This document shows positions 47,501 through 56,755 of a DNA stretch of 64,000 nt, in pieces. The stretch covers positions 186,001 to 250,000 of the forward strand of contig NZ_CP087184.1 in assembly GCF_024749045.1 (NCBI RefSeq). The letters are read 5' to 3'. Position 1 is the first letter of the stretch; each line of letters begins with the position of its first letter. Both the position numbers and the translations under genes were made by a program. Source of the DNA: Pseudomonas sp. B21-028 (GTDB lineage Bacteria; Pseudomonadota; Gammaproteobacteria; Pseudomonadales; Pseudomonadaceae). The notes under the pieces were generated by a model that was not told the origin of the DNA, did no database searches, and saw only the letters and a list, made by a program, of their open reading frames with translations.

Positions 47501-50500
47501 ACCAGCTCCAATAACTACGCCATCGATACGCAGCGCCCGACCGCCAGCATCGTCGTTGCCGACTCCACGTTGAGTATCGGCGAAACCTCGTTGGTGACCA
47601 TTACCTTCAATGAGGCGGTCACCGGCTTCACCACCGCCGACCTGACGGTCGCCAACGGTACCGTCACCGGGCTGAGCAGCAGCGACGGCGGCATTACCTG
47701 GACCGGGACACTCACCCCGAGTGCCAGCACCAGTGACGCGAGCAACCTCATCACCCTGGACAATACCGGAGTGAGCGATGCGGCGGGTAACGCCGGCAGC
47801 GGCACCACCGATTCCAATAACTATGCCGTCGACAACGTGCGTCCCACCGCGACCGTGGTGATTGCCGACACGGCGATCGCCGCCGGCGAAACCTCCTTGG
47901 TGACCATCACCTTCAGCGAGGCGGTGACCGGTTTCACCCTGGCCGACCTGACCACTGCCAACGGCAGCCTGAGCGGGCTGAGCACCAGCGACAACATCAC
48001 CTATACCGCTACCTTCACCCCAAGCGCCGGCGTCAACGACACCAGCAATCTGATCACCCTCGATAACACCGGCGTGGTGGACGGGGCGGGCAATGCCGGC
48101 ACTGGCACCACCGATTCCAACAACTATGCCGTTGATACGCAACGCCCGACCGCCACCATCGTCGTGGCCGATAATGCGTTGAGCGTCGGCGAAACCTCGC
48201 TGGTGACCATCACCTTCTCCGAGGCCGTGACCGGCTTCACCAACGCTGACCTGAGCGTGGCAAACGGTACGCTGAGCGCGGTCAGCAGCAGCGATGGCGG
48301 CATCACGTGGACCGCGACCCTCACGCCGACCCTCGGGATCGTCGACACTACGAACGTCATCATGCTGACCAACACCGGCATCAGTGATGCGGCGGGCAAC
48401 ACCGGTACCGGCACGACCAGTTCGAACAACTACGAGGTCGACACCAACGTGCCGACGGCCACTATCGTGGTCGCCGACTCCTCGTTGAGTATTGGTGAAA
48501 CTTCGACGGTGACCATCACCTTCAACGAGGCGGTGAACGGGTTCGACAACAGTGATCTGACCATCAGCAACGGCACCCTGAGCAACGTCAGCAGCAGCGA
48601 TGGCGGCGTGACCTGGACGGCCACCTTCACGCCGAGCGTCGGCATTTCCGATACCAGCAACCTGATCACCCTGGACAACACCGGTGTGCGCAACGGTGCG
48701 AACAACGCCGGGGTCGGCACCACCGACTCCAACAACTATGCCGTCGATACCGTGCGCCCCACCGCGACTGTCGTCGTGGCCGACACCGCCATTGGTGCTG
48801 GCGAGACTTCGCTGGTGACCATCACCTTCAGCGAGGCGGTGACCGCTTTCACCGCCGCCGACCTGACGGTGGACAACGGTACTGTCACCGGGCTGAGCAG
48901 CAGTGACGGTGGTATCACCTGGACCGCGACGTTCACGCCGAGTGCCGGCATCAACGACACCAGCAATGTCATCACCCTCGCCAACAGCGGTATCGCCGAC
49001 CTGGCGGGCAACATCGGCACCGGAACCACCGATTCCAACAACTATGCCCTCGACACCCAGCGCCCGACCGCCACTATCGTGCTGAGCGACGCAGCGCTGC
49101 GCCCGGGCGAAACCGCGCTGGTGACCATCACCTTCTCCGAGGCCGTGACCGGTTTCAGCAACGCTGACCTGAGCGTGGCCAATGGCAGCCTGAGCGCCGT
49201 CAGCAGCAGCGATGGCGGCCTGACCTGGACCGCCACGTTCACGCCGACTGTGGGCGTGAGCGATGCCACCAACCTCATCGTCCTGGACAATACCGGTGTG
49301 AGCGATGCGGCTGGCAACGCCGGGACAGGGACCACCAACTCGGCCAACTACACCGTCGAGACACAGGTGCCGACCGCCACTGTCGTGGTCGCGGACAGTT
49401 CGCTCACGGTGGGGGAAACCTCGCTGGTGACCATTACCTTCTCGGAAGCGGTCAGCGGTTTCGACAATTCGGACCTGAGCGTGAATAACGGCACGTTGAG
49501 CAATGTGTCGTCTTCTGACGGTGGCGTGACCTGGACGGCGACGTTCACTCCGAGCGCCGGGATTTCCGACACCAGCAACCTGATCAGCCTGGATACCAGC
49601 GGCGTGATCAACGTTTCCGGCAACAGCGGTGTCGGCGTGGTGAACTCCAACAACTACGCCGTCGACACGGTGCGTCCGGGCGCCACCATCGTGGTCGGCG
49701 ATACCAGCCTGGGTATTGGCCAGACCACCACCGTGACCATCAGCTTCACCGAGGCGGTGACCGGTTTCGACCTGTCGGATCTCAGCGTCGCCAATGGTGT
49801 GCTGTCCAACCTCGCCAGCAGTGACGGCGGCCTGACCTGGACGGCGACCCTGACGCCTACGGCGGGTGTCAACGATGCCACCAACCTGATTCTGCTCGAC
49901 GCCAGCACCGTGCAGGACATTGCCGGCAACGCCGGCGCGGGTATTGCGATCTCCAGCAACTACGCACTCGATGCCACCCGGCCGAGCGCGACTATCGTTG
50001 TTGCCGATCCGAGCCTGAGTGCGGGCGAAACCACCCAGGTGACCATCACCTTCAGCGAAGCCGTGGCCGGTTTCGACCTGTCGGACCTGAGCGTCACCAA
50101 CGGCGAACTGTCCAACCTGACCAGCAGCGACGGTGGCAAGACCTGGACTGCGACCTTCACCCCCACGGTGAATCTCACCGACCCGAGCAATTTCATCGCC
50201 CTGGACACCAGTAACGTCAGTGATGGGGCGGGCAATGCCGGGGCAAGCGTGGCGGTGTCCAACAATTACGCCATCGACACGGTGGTGCCCAACGACGTGA
50301 AGCCACCGCCGGATTTCCTGACGTCGGATCCCGTCACGGTCATTCCGCCGTCCGATGTGCCGTTGCAGCCGATCGTCTTCACGCCGCCGACGGGCGACCT
50401 GGGTTCGCCGTTGGGCTTCCCACCGCTGTTCGAGCAACGGGATGTGGGCGGCGGCCTGCGACCAATAGGCGATATTTTCATCAACCGTGGCGAACTGGCG

Positions 50501-50832
50501 CCCAGCTATATTGCCCAGGTATTCAGTACTGACGCTGCCGGCGATGGCTCGGGTCAAGGGTTCCTCGGTTTTGGGGGTGGCGACGGCGGGTGTTCGGTAG
50601 CAGCACCATTTCGACCCTGTTCAACCATGATTCCGGCGCCGAAAGCGAGTCGATGGATGCCTTTGGCAATTCGTCGATGCAGGGGGGCGATGTTTCCCAA
50701 GGTATGCGCGGAATGTTCGGCGCACCGACTTTGGGTCAACAACTGCAACACCTCAAGGACACTGAGCAGCGTCAAGTCGACAGCCTGGCGATGGCGTTAC
50801 AACAGGTGGGCGTCAGTCAGGCACAGGCCTGA
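44513..50832 (+). CDS. giant LEPR-XLL / DUF4347 protein with 13 Ig-like repeats (one-base frameshift near the 3' end)
   Basis: A protein of about 2,105 residues. Residues 25-34 are LEPRMLFDGA, the LEPR-XLL N-terminal motif. DUF4347 (about 80-240) has an HG (His138) and a GC (Cys181) after a hydrophobic strand, like clan CD cysteine peptidases. A Gly-rich beta-helix-like region (about 255-590) and 13 bacterial Ig-like repeats of 102 residues follow, then a Pro-rich linker and a helical tail. No RTX repeats are seen. ATG at 44513 follows GGGTGA. The uninterrupted frame runs to 50887, but after about 50587 its composition turns implausible, while frame 1 from 50590 gives 80 sensible codons to 50832, so one G is probably missing at 50588-50590. 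Probably a secreted surface protein. Confidence 0.85.
46288..50265 (+). repeat. 13 tandem 306-bp Ig-like repeats
   Basis: Exactly 13 units of 306 bases (102 residues), each with PTATIVVAD.. , GETSLVTITFSEAV, ..GFTLADLTV.NG and GITWTATLTP motifs. Unlike the lapA repeats they are well diverged from each other (clearly different codon use and residues), so they are older or under selection to avoid recombination. Confidence 0.9.
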
Positions 50833-50879
50833 AGCATTCAATAAGAAAAATTGTGCGGCAACCAGGGGCATTCCAGGGA

Positions 50880-52391
50880 ATGAATAGAAGTCAGAAGTTA
50901 TTCGGTATGAGTCTGCTGGCAGTGGTGGTCAGCGGGTGTGCAGTCACCAGTGAGCCGATCGATCGTAGCGTCAGCGAACAGCGCGCCCAAACCGATCTGC
51001 AAAACATGTACAAGGGCCAGGAGCCTCTCAGCGGCCCGTTGACCCTGCATCAGGCCATGGCCCGGGCAGTGAAGTACAACCTGGAAGGGCGCCTGAAAAT
51101 CATGGAAGAGGCCCTGGCCAAGCGGCAGCTCGACCTGGCCAGTTTCGACATGCTCCCACGCATGGCGCTGGACGCCGGTTACGTGGGTCGCAACAACGTC
51201 AACGCGTCCAGCAGCCAGAGCGTGGAGACCGGCACCCAGTCCCTGGAACCGTCGACCTCCCAGGACCGTGACCGTGAAGTGGCCGACCTCACCATGGTCT
51301 GGAACGTGCTCGACTTCGGCGTGAGCTACATCAGCGCCAAGCAGGCCGGTGACCAACGATTGATCGTTCAGGAACGTCGGCGCAAGGTGATCAACACCAT
51401 CGTTCAGGACGTACGCTCGGCCTATTGGCGAGCCATGGCCGCCGAACGCCTGCTCAAGCAGATCGACAGCCTGATGGCCCGGGTCGAGGCGGCGCGCAAC
51501 AACAGCCAGAGCATGAGCGAGCAGCGCATCGGTGACCCGGTGCAGGCCCTGGGTTATCAGCGCTCGCTGATCCAGGCCACCCGCCAGCTTGAAGAGCAGC
51601 GGCGCGCGTTGTCCCTGGCCAAGACCGAACTGGCCACCCTGATCAACCTGCCCCTGGGCACCGAGTTGACCCTTGCGACCCCGGATGAGTACGAGATTCC
51701 GGAACTCAAGGTCGACATGGCCCGTCTCGAACACGAAGCCCTGACCAGCCGTCCGGAACTGCGCGAGCAGGATTACCAGACACGCATCACGGCCGCCGAA
51801 ACCCGCAAGGCCATGCTGCGGCTGTTGCCGGGGTTGGAGTTTTCCGCTGGCGGACACTACGACAGCAACTCGTTCCTGGTGGAACAGGGCTGGGCCGACT
51901 ATGGCGTGAAAGTCACCTGGAACCTGTTCAACGTGATCTCCGCCCCGGCGGCCATCGACGTGGCCAAGGCCGGTGAAGAAGTGGCGGCGGCGCGGCGTCA
52001 GGCAATGTCGATTGCCGTGCTGGCGCAGTTGTACGTGGCCAACGCCAACTATCGCGATGCGCTGCGCCAGTTCAAGACCAACCAGCAACTGTCGGACATC
52101 GACGGGCAAATCGTCGGCCAGTTGCGCAACCGTTATCAGGCCGCCGGCATCGGTGAGTTGGACCTGATCCAGGGTGAGCTCAATACCTTGCAGGCTGATC
52201 TGCGACGGGATCTGTCCTATGCCGACCTGCGCAATGCCTACGGCCAGATCTTCGCCAGCGCCGGTCTTGACCCGATGCCCGACGAAGTGCAATCGACTCA
52301 GGTGCAGTCGATTGCCACGGCATTGGCCAATCGCGAAGCGGCGTGGGCCCAGGGCGACATCACGGTGCCGACGGCGGCGGTGAAGCCATAA
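50880..52391 (+). CDS. TolC-family outer membrane lipoprotein
   Basis: A 503-residue outer membrane factor. The signal peptide ends in a lipobox (VVVSGC, Cys about residue 22), so the mature protein is lipid-anchored. Two OEP repeats follow (about 60-250 and 290-470). It is about 30 residues longer than LapE and clearly a different lineage. The start at 50880 overlaps the end of the unshifted giant-protein frame; an upstream start at 50853 would put extra residues before the signal peptide. With the three HlyD-type proteins 10-14 kb upstream it could form the channel for the giant protein. It is followed 12 bases later by the hydroxylase gene. Confidence 0.9.
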   Translation: MNRSQKLFGMSLLAVVVSGCAVTSEPIDRSVSEQRAQTDLQNMYKGQEPLSGPLTLHQAMARAVKYNLEGRLKIMEEALAKRQLDLASFDMLPRMALDAGYVGRNNVNASSSQSVETGTQSLEPSTSQDRDREVADLTMVWNVLDFGVSYISAKQAGDQRLIVQERRRKVINTIVQDVRSAYWRAMAAERLLKQIDSLMARVEAARNNSQSMSEQRIGDPVQALGYQRSLIQATRQLEEQRRALSLAKTELATLINLPLGTELTLATPDEYEIPELKVDMARLEHEALTSRPELREQDYQTRITAAETRKAMLRLLPGLEFSAGGHYDSNSFLVEQGWADYGVKVTWNLFNVISAPAAIDVAKAGEEVAAARRQAMSIAVLAQLYVANANYRDALRQFKTNQQLSDIDGQIVGQLRNRYQAAGIGELDLIQGELNTLQADLRRDLSYADLRNAYGQIFASAGLDPMPDEVQSTQVQSIATALANREAAWAQGDITVPTAAVKP

Positions 52392-52403
52392 CGGGGCGCA
52401 CGC

Positions 52404-53189
52404 ATGACGCGTCCGGCGTTTTCCCGGCTGCCGGTAGCGGTGCATCTGCCGTTGCTGTTGCAAGCGCTGGCAGCCATTGAGGCGGACCGTTGGAAAGGGC
52501 ATTTCAACAATGCCTACTACAGCGGTGACTGGAGTGGCGTGGCGCTGATTTCGGCGGCCGACGCGCTGACCGAATTGTCACCCGGACAGGGACAGCCTTT
52601 GCACCGGCCGCCTTGGGCAGATGACGATCGCTGGCACCAGGCGTTGCGCGACTGGCCCCTGGAGATCGTCTCGGCCCGGCTGTTGCGGCTTGGTCCCGGC
52701 GGACAGATCCACAAACACCGTGACTACGACCTGGGTGGGCCGGACGCCGACCTGCGCCTGCATGTCCCGTTGCTCAGCCCACCAGACGTGGATTTCTGGC
52801 TGGAGGGGCAGCGTATCCCGATGAAGGCCGGTGAATGCTGGTTTCTCGATCTGTCGCGGCCCCATCGTGTCGACAATCGGGACCGGTCGCCACGGGTCCA
52901 TCTGGTGCTCGACTGTCGCCCTGGCCCATGGCTGGAGCAACAGATTGTCGATGGGCTGCCCACCACCCCAGCTGCCCGCGACGAACGTGGCGACTTCCTG
53001 CGCTTTGAGCAACAGGTGGCAAGCGATCCGCAACTCGCCCGTACCCTGCAGAGCCTGACAGACCCGGACGCTTTCATCGAATGCGCCGTGACATTGGCTG
53101 CCCGGCAAGGGCTACAGGTGCGCCGGGAAGAGCTGCGGACGGCCATGCGCAATGGCCGCCGGCAGTGGAGCGAGCAATGGAAGGCCTGA
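52404..53189 (+). CDS. aspartyl/asparaginyl beta-hydroxylase-like dioxygenase with Nif11-like tail
   Basis: A 261-residue Fe(II)/2-oxoglutarate enzyme of the Asp_Arg_Hydrox (PF05118) family. The metal motif His105-x-Asp107 (HKHRDYD) and a distal His in SRPHRVDNRDRSPRVHLVLD (about 153) are present, with the conserved RLHVPLL and GECWFLDLS segments. These enzymes beta-hydroxylate Asp/Asn. After about residue 210 a helical tail (DPDAFIECAVTLAARQGLQVRREELRTAM) resembles the Nif11 domain of peptide leaders. It overlaps the next gene by 13 bases. It may modify the giant repeat protein, which is rich in Asp/Asn (inference). Confidence 0.85.
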   Translation: MTRPAFSRLPVAVHLPLLLQALAAIEADRWKGHFNNAYYSGDWSGVALISAADALTELSPGQGQPLHRPPWADDDRWHQALRDWPLEIVSARLLRLGPGGQIHKHRDYDLGGPDADLRLHVPLLSPPDVDFWLEGQRIPMKAGECWFLDLSRPHRVDNRDRSPRVHLVLDCRPGPWLEQQIVDGLPTTPAARDERGDFLRFEQQVASDPQLARTLQSLTDPDAFIECAVTLAARQGLQVRREELRTAMRNGRRQWSEQWKA

Positions 53190-54139
53190 ACCTGCAAGGC
53201 TGGCTGCCGATACGCGTGTGGCAAGAGGCGGGGCAGTGGCGGGTCGATTGGTGCTGGTTTGGCGAGAAGCCCTTGTCGCAACCCTTCTTCGGTGATGCCG
53301 TGGAAGACGCCCTGCGCCTGCCCTTCAATCAGGCGTTCCGGCGCCAGACACCCTTGGACGCGCTCGCCCAGTGGCAGCATCAGAGCCCCGGAATTGCGCC
53401 CAGCGCGTTCATCTTCCATGCCTCGCGCTGTGGCTCGACACTGATCAGCCAGATGCTGGCGCAACTGGACGACCACATCGTCGTCTCCGAACCGCCGCCG
53501 CTGGATCGATTACTGCGCAGTGCCCTGCCCACCGCCGAACGCCACGCGGCGCTCCAGGGATTGCTGTCGGCCTATGGACAACCTCGTCGAGGCGTGGAGC
53601 GGCGATTGGTGATCAAGCTCGACGCCTGGAACATTGGTGAGCTGCCGCGCCTGCGTGAATGTTTTCCCGACACACCCTGGCTGTTCGTGTACCGCGATCC
53701 GTTGGAGATCGCCGTGTCCCACCTGCGCCGCCCCGGCATGCACATGGTGCCGGGGATGCTCGGTCCGAGCATGCTGGACGATGGGTTGCCATTCAGCGGC
53801 CAGGAGGATTTCATCTCGCGACGGCTGGGCCGGTTGTTGCAGATGGGATTTGAGTATTGCCACGGCGCTGGCGGGTTGGCGGTCAACTACAACGAGCTGC
53901 CCGAGGCGATGACTGGAGGGCTGGCGAGGTTTTTCCAACTCGATGATGCCCAGCCCAAGCAATCTTTCGCGGCGGTGGGACGGCACGCCAAACAGCCGTC
54001 GCAGCTATTTGCCGATGACAGCGATGAAAAGCGCCGGGAGGCTTCGCCATTGCTGCGCGAGCGGGTGGAGCGGTGGGCGCAGAAGCCCTATGACGCATTG
54101 GAGAATCTACGCGATGACCTTTGTGGCGAGGGGATTTAG
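53177..54139 (+). CDS. second sulfotransferase family protein
   Basis: A 320-residue sulfotransferase. The PAPS 5'-loop is FIFHASRCGSTLISQML (about residues 76-92) and the 3'-phosphate site lies in LFVYRDPLEIAVSHLRRPG (about 174-192), where RDPxE is typical. It is unrelated at a glance to the sulfotransferase at 43624. The start at 53177 falls within the end of the hydroxylase gene, indicating coupled translation. It is the last gene of the tolC-hydroxylase-sulfotransferase operon. Substrate unknown. Confidence 0.85.
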   Translation: MEGLNLQGWLPIRVWQEAGQWRVDWCWFGEKPLSQPFFGDAVEDALRLPFNQAFRRQTPLDALAQWQHQSPGIAPSAFIFHASRCGSTLISQMLAQLDDHIVVSEPPPLDRLLRSALPTAERHAALQGLLSAYGQPRRGVERRLVIKLDAWNIGELPRLRECFPDTPWLFVYRDPLEIAVSHLRRPGMHMVPGMLGPSMLDDGLPFSGQEDFISRRLGRLLQMGFEYCHGAGGLAVNYNELPEAMTGGLARFFQLDDAQPKQSFAAVGRHAKQPSQLFADDSDEKRREASPLLRERVERWAQKPYDALENLRDDLCGEGI

Positions 54140-54227
54140 CGAAACGTCGCGCCACAGGAGCTCATACAAACCTTGAGAAAGCAGCAGGTAGTCACCTCGG
54201 GGCAGTGCTTCTATCTCCAGCGGTCCA

Positions 54228-54989
54228 TCAGGACTTGTTCGGCGACAGCTCCGCCATCCCCTTGAGCAACTCGATCGGCAGGGGAAAGACGATAGTGGAA
54301 GTCTTGTCCCCGGCAATTGACCCCAGCGTCTGCATGTAGCGCAGCTGCATGGCGCCTGGCTGGCGCCCGAGCATCTCGGCGGCCTGCATGAGTTTTTCCG
54401 AAGCCTGCAACTCACCTTCGGCGTGGATTACCTTGGCCCGCCGCTCACGTTCGGCCTCGGCTTGCCGGGCGATGGCACGGATCATCGATTCGTTGAGGTC
54501 CACATGCTTGATTTCGACGTTCGCCACCTTGATGCCCCAGGCGTCGGTCTGGGCATCCAGCACCTGCTGGATATCGCCATTCAATTGCTCGCGCTCGGCC
54601 AGTAGTTGGTCCAAGTCGTGTTTGCCGAGCACGGCGCGCAAGGTGGTCTGGGCCAACTGGCTGGTCGCCATGAGGAAGTTCTCGACCTGGATGATTGCCT
54701 TCTGCGGGTCGAGTACGCGGAAATACAGCACCGCATTGACCTTCACCGAAACGTTGTCCCGGGTGATCACGTCCTGGGGGGGGACGTCGAGCACGATGGT
54801 GCGCAGGTCGACGCGGATCATTTGCTGCACCACTGGAATCAGCAGGATCAACCCGGGCCCCTTGACCTGCCAGAACCGGCCGAGCTGGAACACCACCGCA
54901 CGTTCGTATTCGCGCAGGATCCGGAAGGTCGAGGCTGCCAGCGCGATCAGCAGTAACAGCAGCATTACAAAACCGATTTGCATACCCAT
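54228..54989 (-). CDS. slipin (SPFH/stomatin-like protein)
   Basis: A 253-residue SPFH protein with an N-terminal membrane helix (about 4-22), the SPFH domain ([46 protein letters not shown]) and a coiled-coil C-terminus ([19 protein letters not shown]). Such slipins oligomerise in membranes and pair with NfeD proteins. The start at 54989 follows AAGGAG; the longer upstream frame is rejected. The upstream NfeD gene ends one base before it. Confidence 0.93.
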   Translation of the reverse strand: MGMQIGFVMLLLLLIALAASTFRILREYERAVVFQLGRFWQVKGPGLILLIPVVQQMIRVDLRTIVLDVPPQDVITRDNVSVKVNAVLYFRVLDPQKAIIQVENFLMATSQLAQTTLRAVLGKHDLDQLLAEREQLNGDIQQVLDAQTDAWGIKVANVEIKHVDLNESMIRAIARQAEAERERRAKVIHAEGELQASEKLMQAAEMLGRQPGAMQLRYMQTLGSIAGDKTSTIVFPLPIELLKGMAELSPNKS

Positions 54990-54990
54990 C

Positions 54991-55515
54991 TCATGCTCCT
55001 TGTGAATCAGCGGGGGCCACTTCCAGCAGCAAGCCCTTGCGAGCGATGACACGCACCGCCTGTCCAGGCCGTAGCGACGTCGCGCATGCCACTTGCCAGC
55101 GTTCGCCCTCCAGCTGCACCCAGCCATGGTGATGATTGCCGGGCAGCAGGGTGGTGACCACGGTGATGTTTCCCAGTAACGCGGCATCGCCGCTGACGGG
55201 TTGGCGCGGTCGGGTTTTCAACGCGCGGATCAACAGGAAGATCAACAGCAAGGCACTGACCAGGCCCAACCCGATCATCAAGGGAACGGGTACATCGGCG
55301 TTGGTCAGGATAATCGCGCCGATGACACACAAAATGATGCCGCCCAATCCGGCTACGCCATAGTTGGGCAAGGCCGCCTCGGCGATCAGTAATGCCACGC
55401 CCAAGGCAATCAGCCAGAAACCCAGGGCGTTGGCGACCATCGGCGCAGAGCCATCGGCAGCCAGCACCGACCCACTCATGGCCAACAGCGCAAGCATCAA
55501 GCAGCGAATATTCAC
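54991..55515 (-). CDS. short NfeD-family membrane protein
   Basis: A 174-residue NfeD protein of the short form that lacks the S49 protease domain. It has a signal-like N-terminus ([19 protein letters not shown]), two or three membrane helices (about 35-55, 63-100), and a C-terminal OB fold ([27 protein letters not shown]) characteristic of NfeD. GTG at 55515 is preferred because GGAGG lies 5-6 bases upstream; an ATG at 55536 has none. Works with the slipin, probably in membrane quality control. Confidence 0.88.
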   Translation of the reverse strand: MNIRCLMLALLAMSGSVLAADGSAPMVANALGFWLIALGVALLIAEAALPNYGVAGLGGIILCVIGAIILTNADVPVPLMIGLGLVSALLLIFLLIRALKTRPRQPVSGDAALLGNITVVTTLLPGNHHHGWVQLEGERWQVACATSLRPGQAVRVIARKGLLLEVAPADSQGA

Positions 55516-55669
55516 CGGACCCTCCGCAACGCCCATTGTGATGTTTATCCACAGTCGTTACCCACAGTCTAGTCGAACCCTGGGTTGATCGAATTTTAAC
55601 CAGTCCGGCAACGCTCCAAAGGCTAGACTGCTGGAAGAGAAACCGCCTCCAGCCATGTCAGGAGCTCCC

Positions 55670-55915
55670 ATGGAAACCCCAATCCACAGCCTTCCCGCCC
55701 TGTTCAAGCAACTGGGGCTGCCCGACGATGCCGTCAGCATCGATCAGTTCATTGCCAGCCATTCACCCCTCAAGCCCGAACTGCACTTGGCTGACGCGTT
55801 TTTCTGGAACGAGGGCCAGCGGCAATTGCTGCGCGACGAAATCCTCGAGGATGCTGATTGGGCGATGGTGGTGGATCGGTTGAATGAGTTGTTGAGAAAG
55901 GGGCGCAGTGACTGA
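55670..55915 (+). CDS. DUF2789 family small protein
   Basis: An 81-residue protein. METPIHSLPALFKQLGLPDD, FFWNEGQRQLLRDEI and DADWAMVVDRLNELLR are the signature of DUF2789, a small proteobacterial family of unknown function. CAGGAGC lies before the ATG at 55670. It stands alone, divergent from NfeD. Confidence 0.9.
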   Translation: METPIHSLPALFKQLGLPDDAVSIDQFIASHSPLKPELHLADAFFWNEGQRQLLRDEILEDADWAMVVDRLNELLRKGRSD

Positions 55916-55931
55916 TGCAGAGGCAGAACCT

Positions 55932-56019
55932 ATGAGAGCGAGCCTGCTCGCGATAGCGATCTCACATTCAACGCAGTGGCGACGGGTGTATCGCTTTCGT
56001 GAGCAGGCTCGCTCTCACA
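55932..56019. repeat. REP doublet (variant core)
   Basis: A pair of opposed cores reading TGAGAGCGAGCCTGCTCGCG and its near complement, with A replacing G in the usual TGTGGGAG box on both arms, so pairing is kept by matched changes. Lies between DUF2789 and hydrolase genes. Confidence 0.85.
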
Positions 56020-56124
56020 AAGCTTTATATTCAATTTAATTATTAATAAATATCTTCTTATTCCTTAAGCAATATGGTTCTCCTCCCTATACTCGTCCCT
56101 GAACAGACACGCGGGAGAGCACCC

Positions 56125-56706
56125 ATGCGCAACGAATCGACTCGCTACCTGATTGTGCCGGGCTGGCAAGGATCGCCGGAAAATCATTGGCAGACCTATT
56201 GGCAGAACAGTCTGCCTAACAGTACCCGGGTCGAGCAGGACAACTGGCTGACGCCCCGGCGCGAAGACTGGGTGGCCGCGCTGGCCGAGGCCATTGCCGC
56301 CGACAACAGGCCGGTGATCCTCATTGCCCACAGCCTGGGCTGCATCACGGTTGCCCATTGGGCCGCCACCGCGCCGCTGCAACTGCTACGGCAGGTTCGC
56401 GGAGCGTTGTTGGTCGCACCGGCGGATGTCGAACGGCCGGCCTGTGCGCCTGCGTTGCGCAATTTCGCACCGATTCCCACCGATCCGTTGCCCTTTCCCA
56501 GCCAGGTGGTCAGTTCCGACAACGACCACGCAGTGAGTGCACCGCGTGCGCTGGAACTGGCGCGTCACTGGGGGGCCGAAGCCGGGATCCTGGCCGGAGC
56601 GGGGCACATTAACGTGCAGTCCGGCCATCAGCGCTGGGAACAGGGTTTCGCCTATCTCTACCGTTTGCAAAACCGCACGGAGCATCACGCCCTGCGTCGC
56701 GCCTGA
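56125..56706 (+). CDS. RBBP9/YdeN-type alpha/beta hydrolase
   Basis: A 193-residue serine-hydrolase-like protein of the RBBP9/YdeN family. YLIVPGWQGSPENHWQTYW at the N-terminus, the nucleophile elbow HSLGC (Ser about 73), an Asp in SSDNDHAVS and the His in GAGHIN (catalytic) are all present. The natural substrate of this family is not established. GGGAGAG precedes the ATG. It is followed 49 bases later by the degenerate sigma-54-activator-like gene on the same strand. Confidence 0.9.
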   Translation: MRNESTRYLIVPGWQGSPENHWQTYWQNSLPNSTRVEQDNWLTPRREDWVAALAEAIAADNRPVILIAHSLGCITVAHWAATAPLQLLRQVRGALLVAPADVERPACAPALRNFAPIPTDPLPFPSQVVSSDNDHAVSAPRALELARHWGAEAGILAGAGHINVQSGHQRWEQGFAYLYRLQNRTEHHALRRA

Positions 56707-56755
56707 GTTTTTTAACGCCCTCCCGTTACCCTGCGGTGTGGGGCGGGAGTCTGCC

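Noticed and set aside
47405..50557. A minus-strand frame of 1,050 codons and a set of 100-codon minus frames opposite the Ig-like repeats
   Set aside because: Their ends follow the 306-bp repeat period exactly, so they are echoes of the giant protein gene, not genes.
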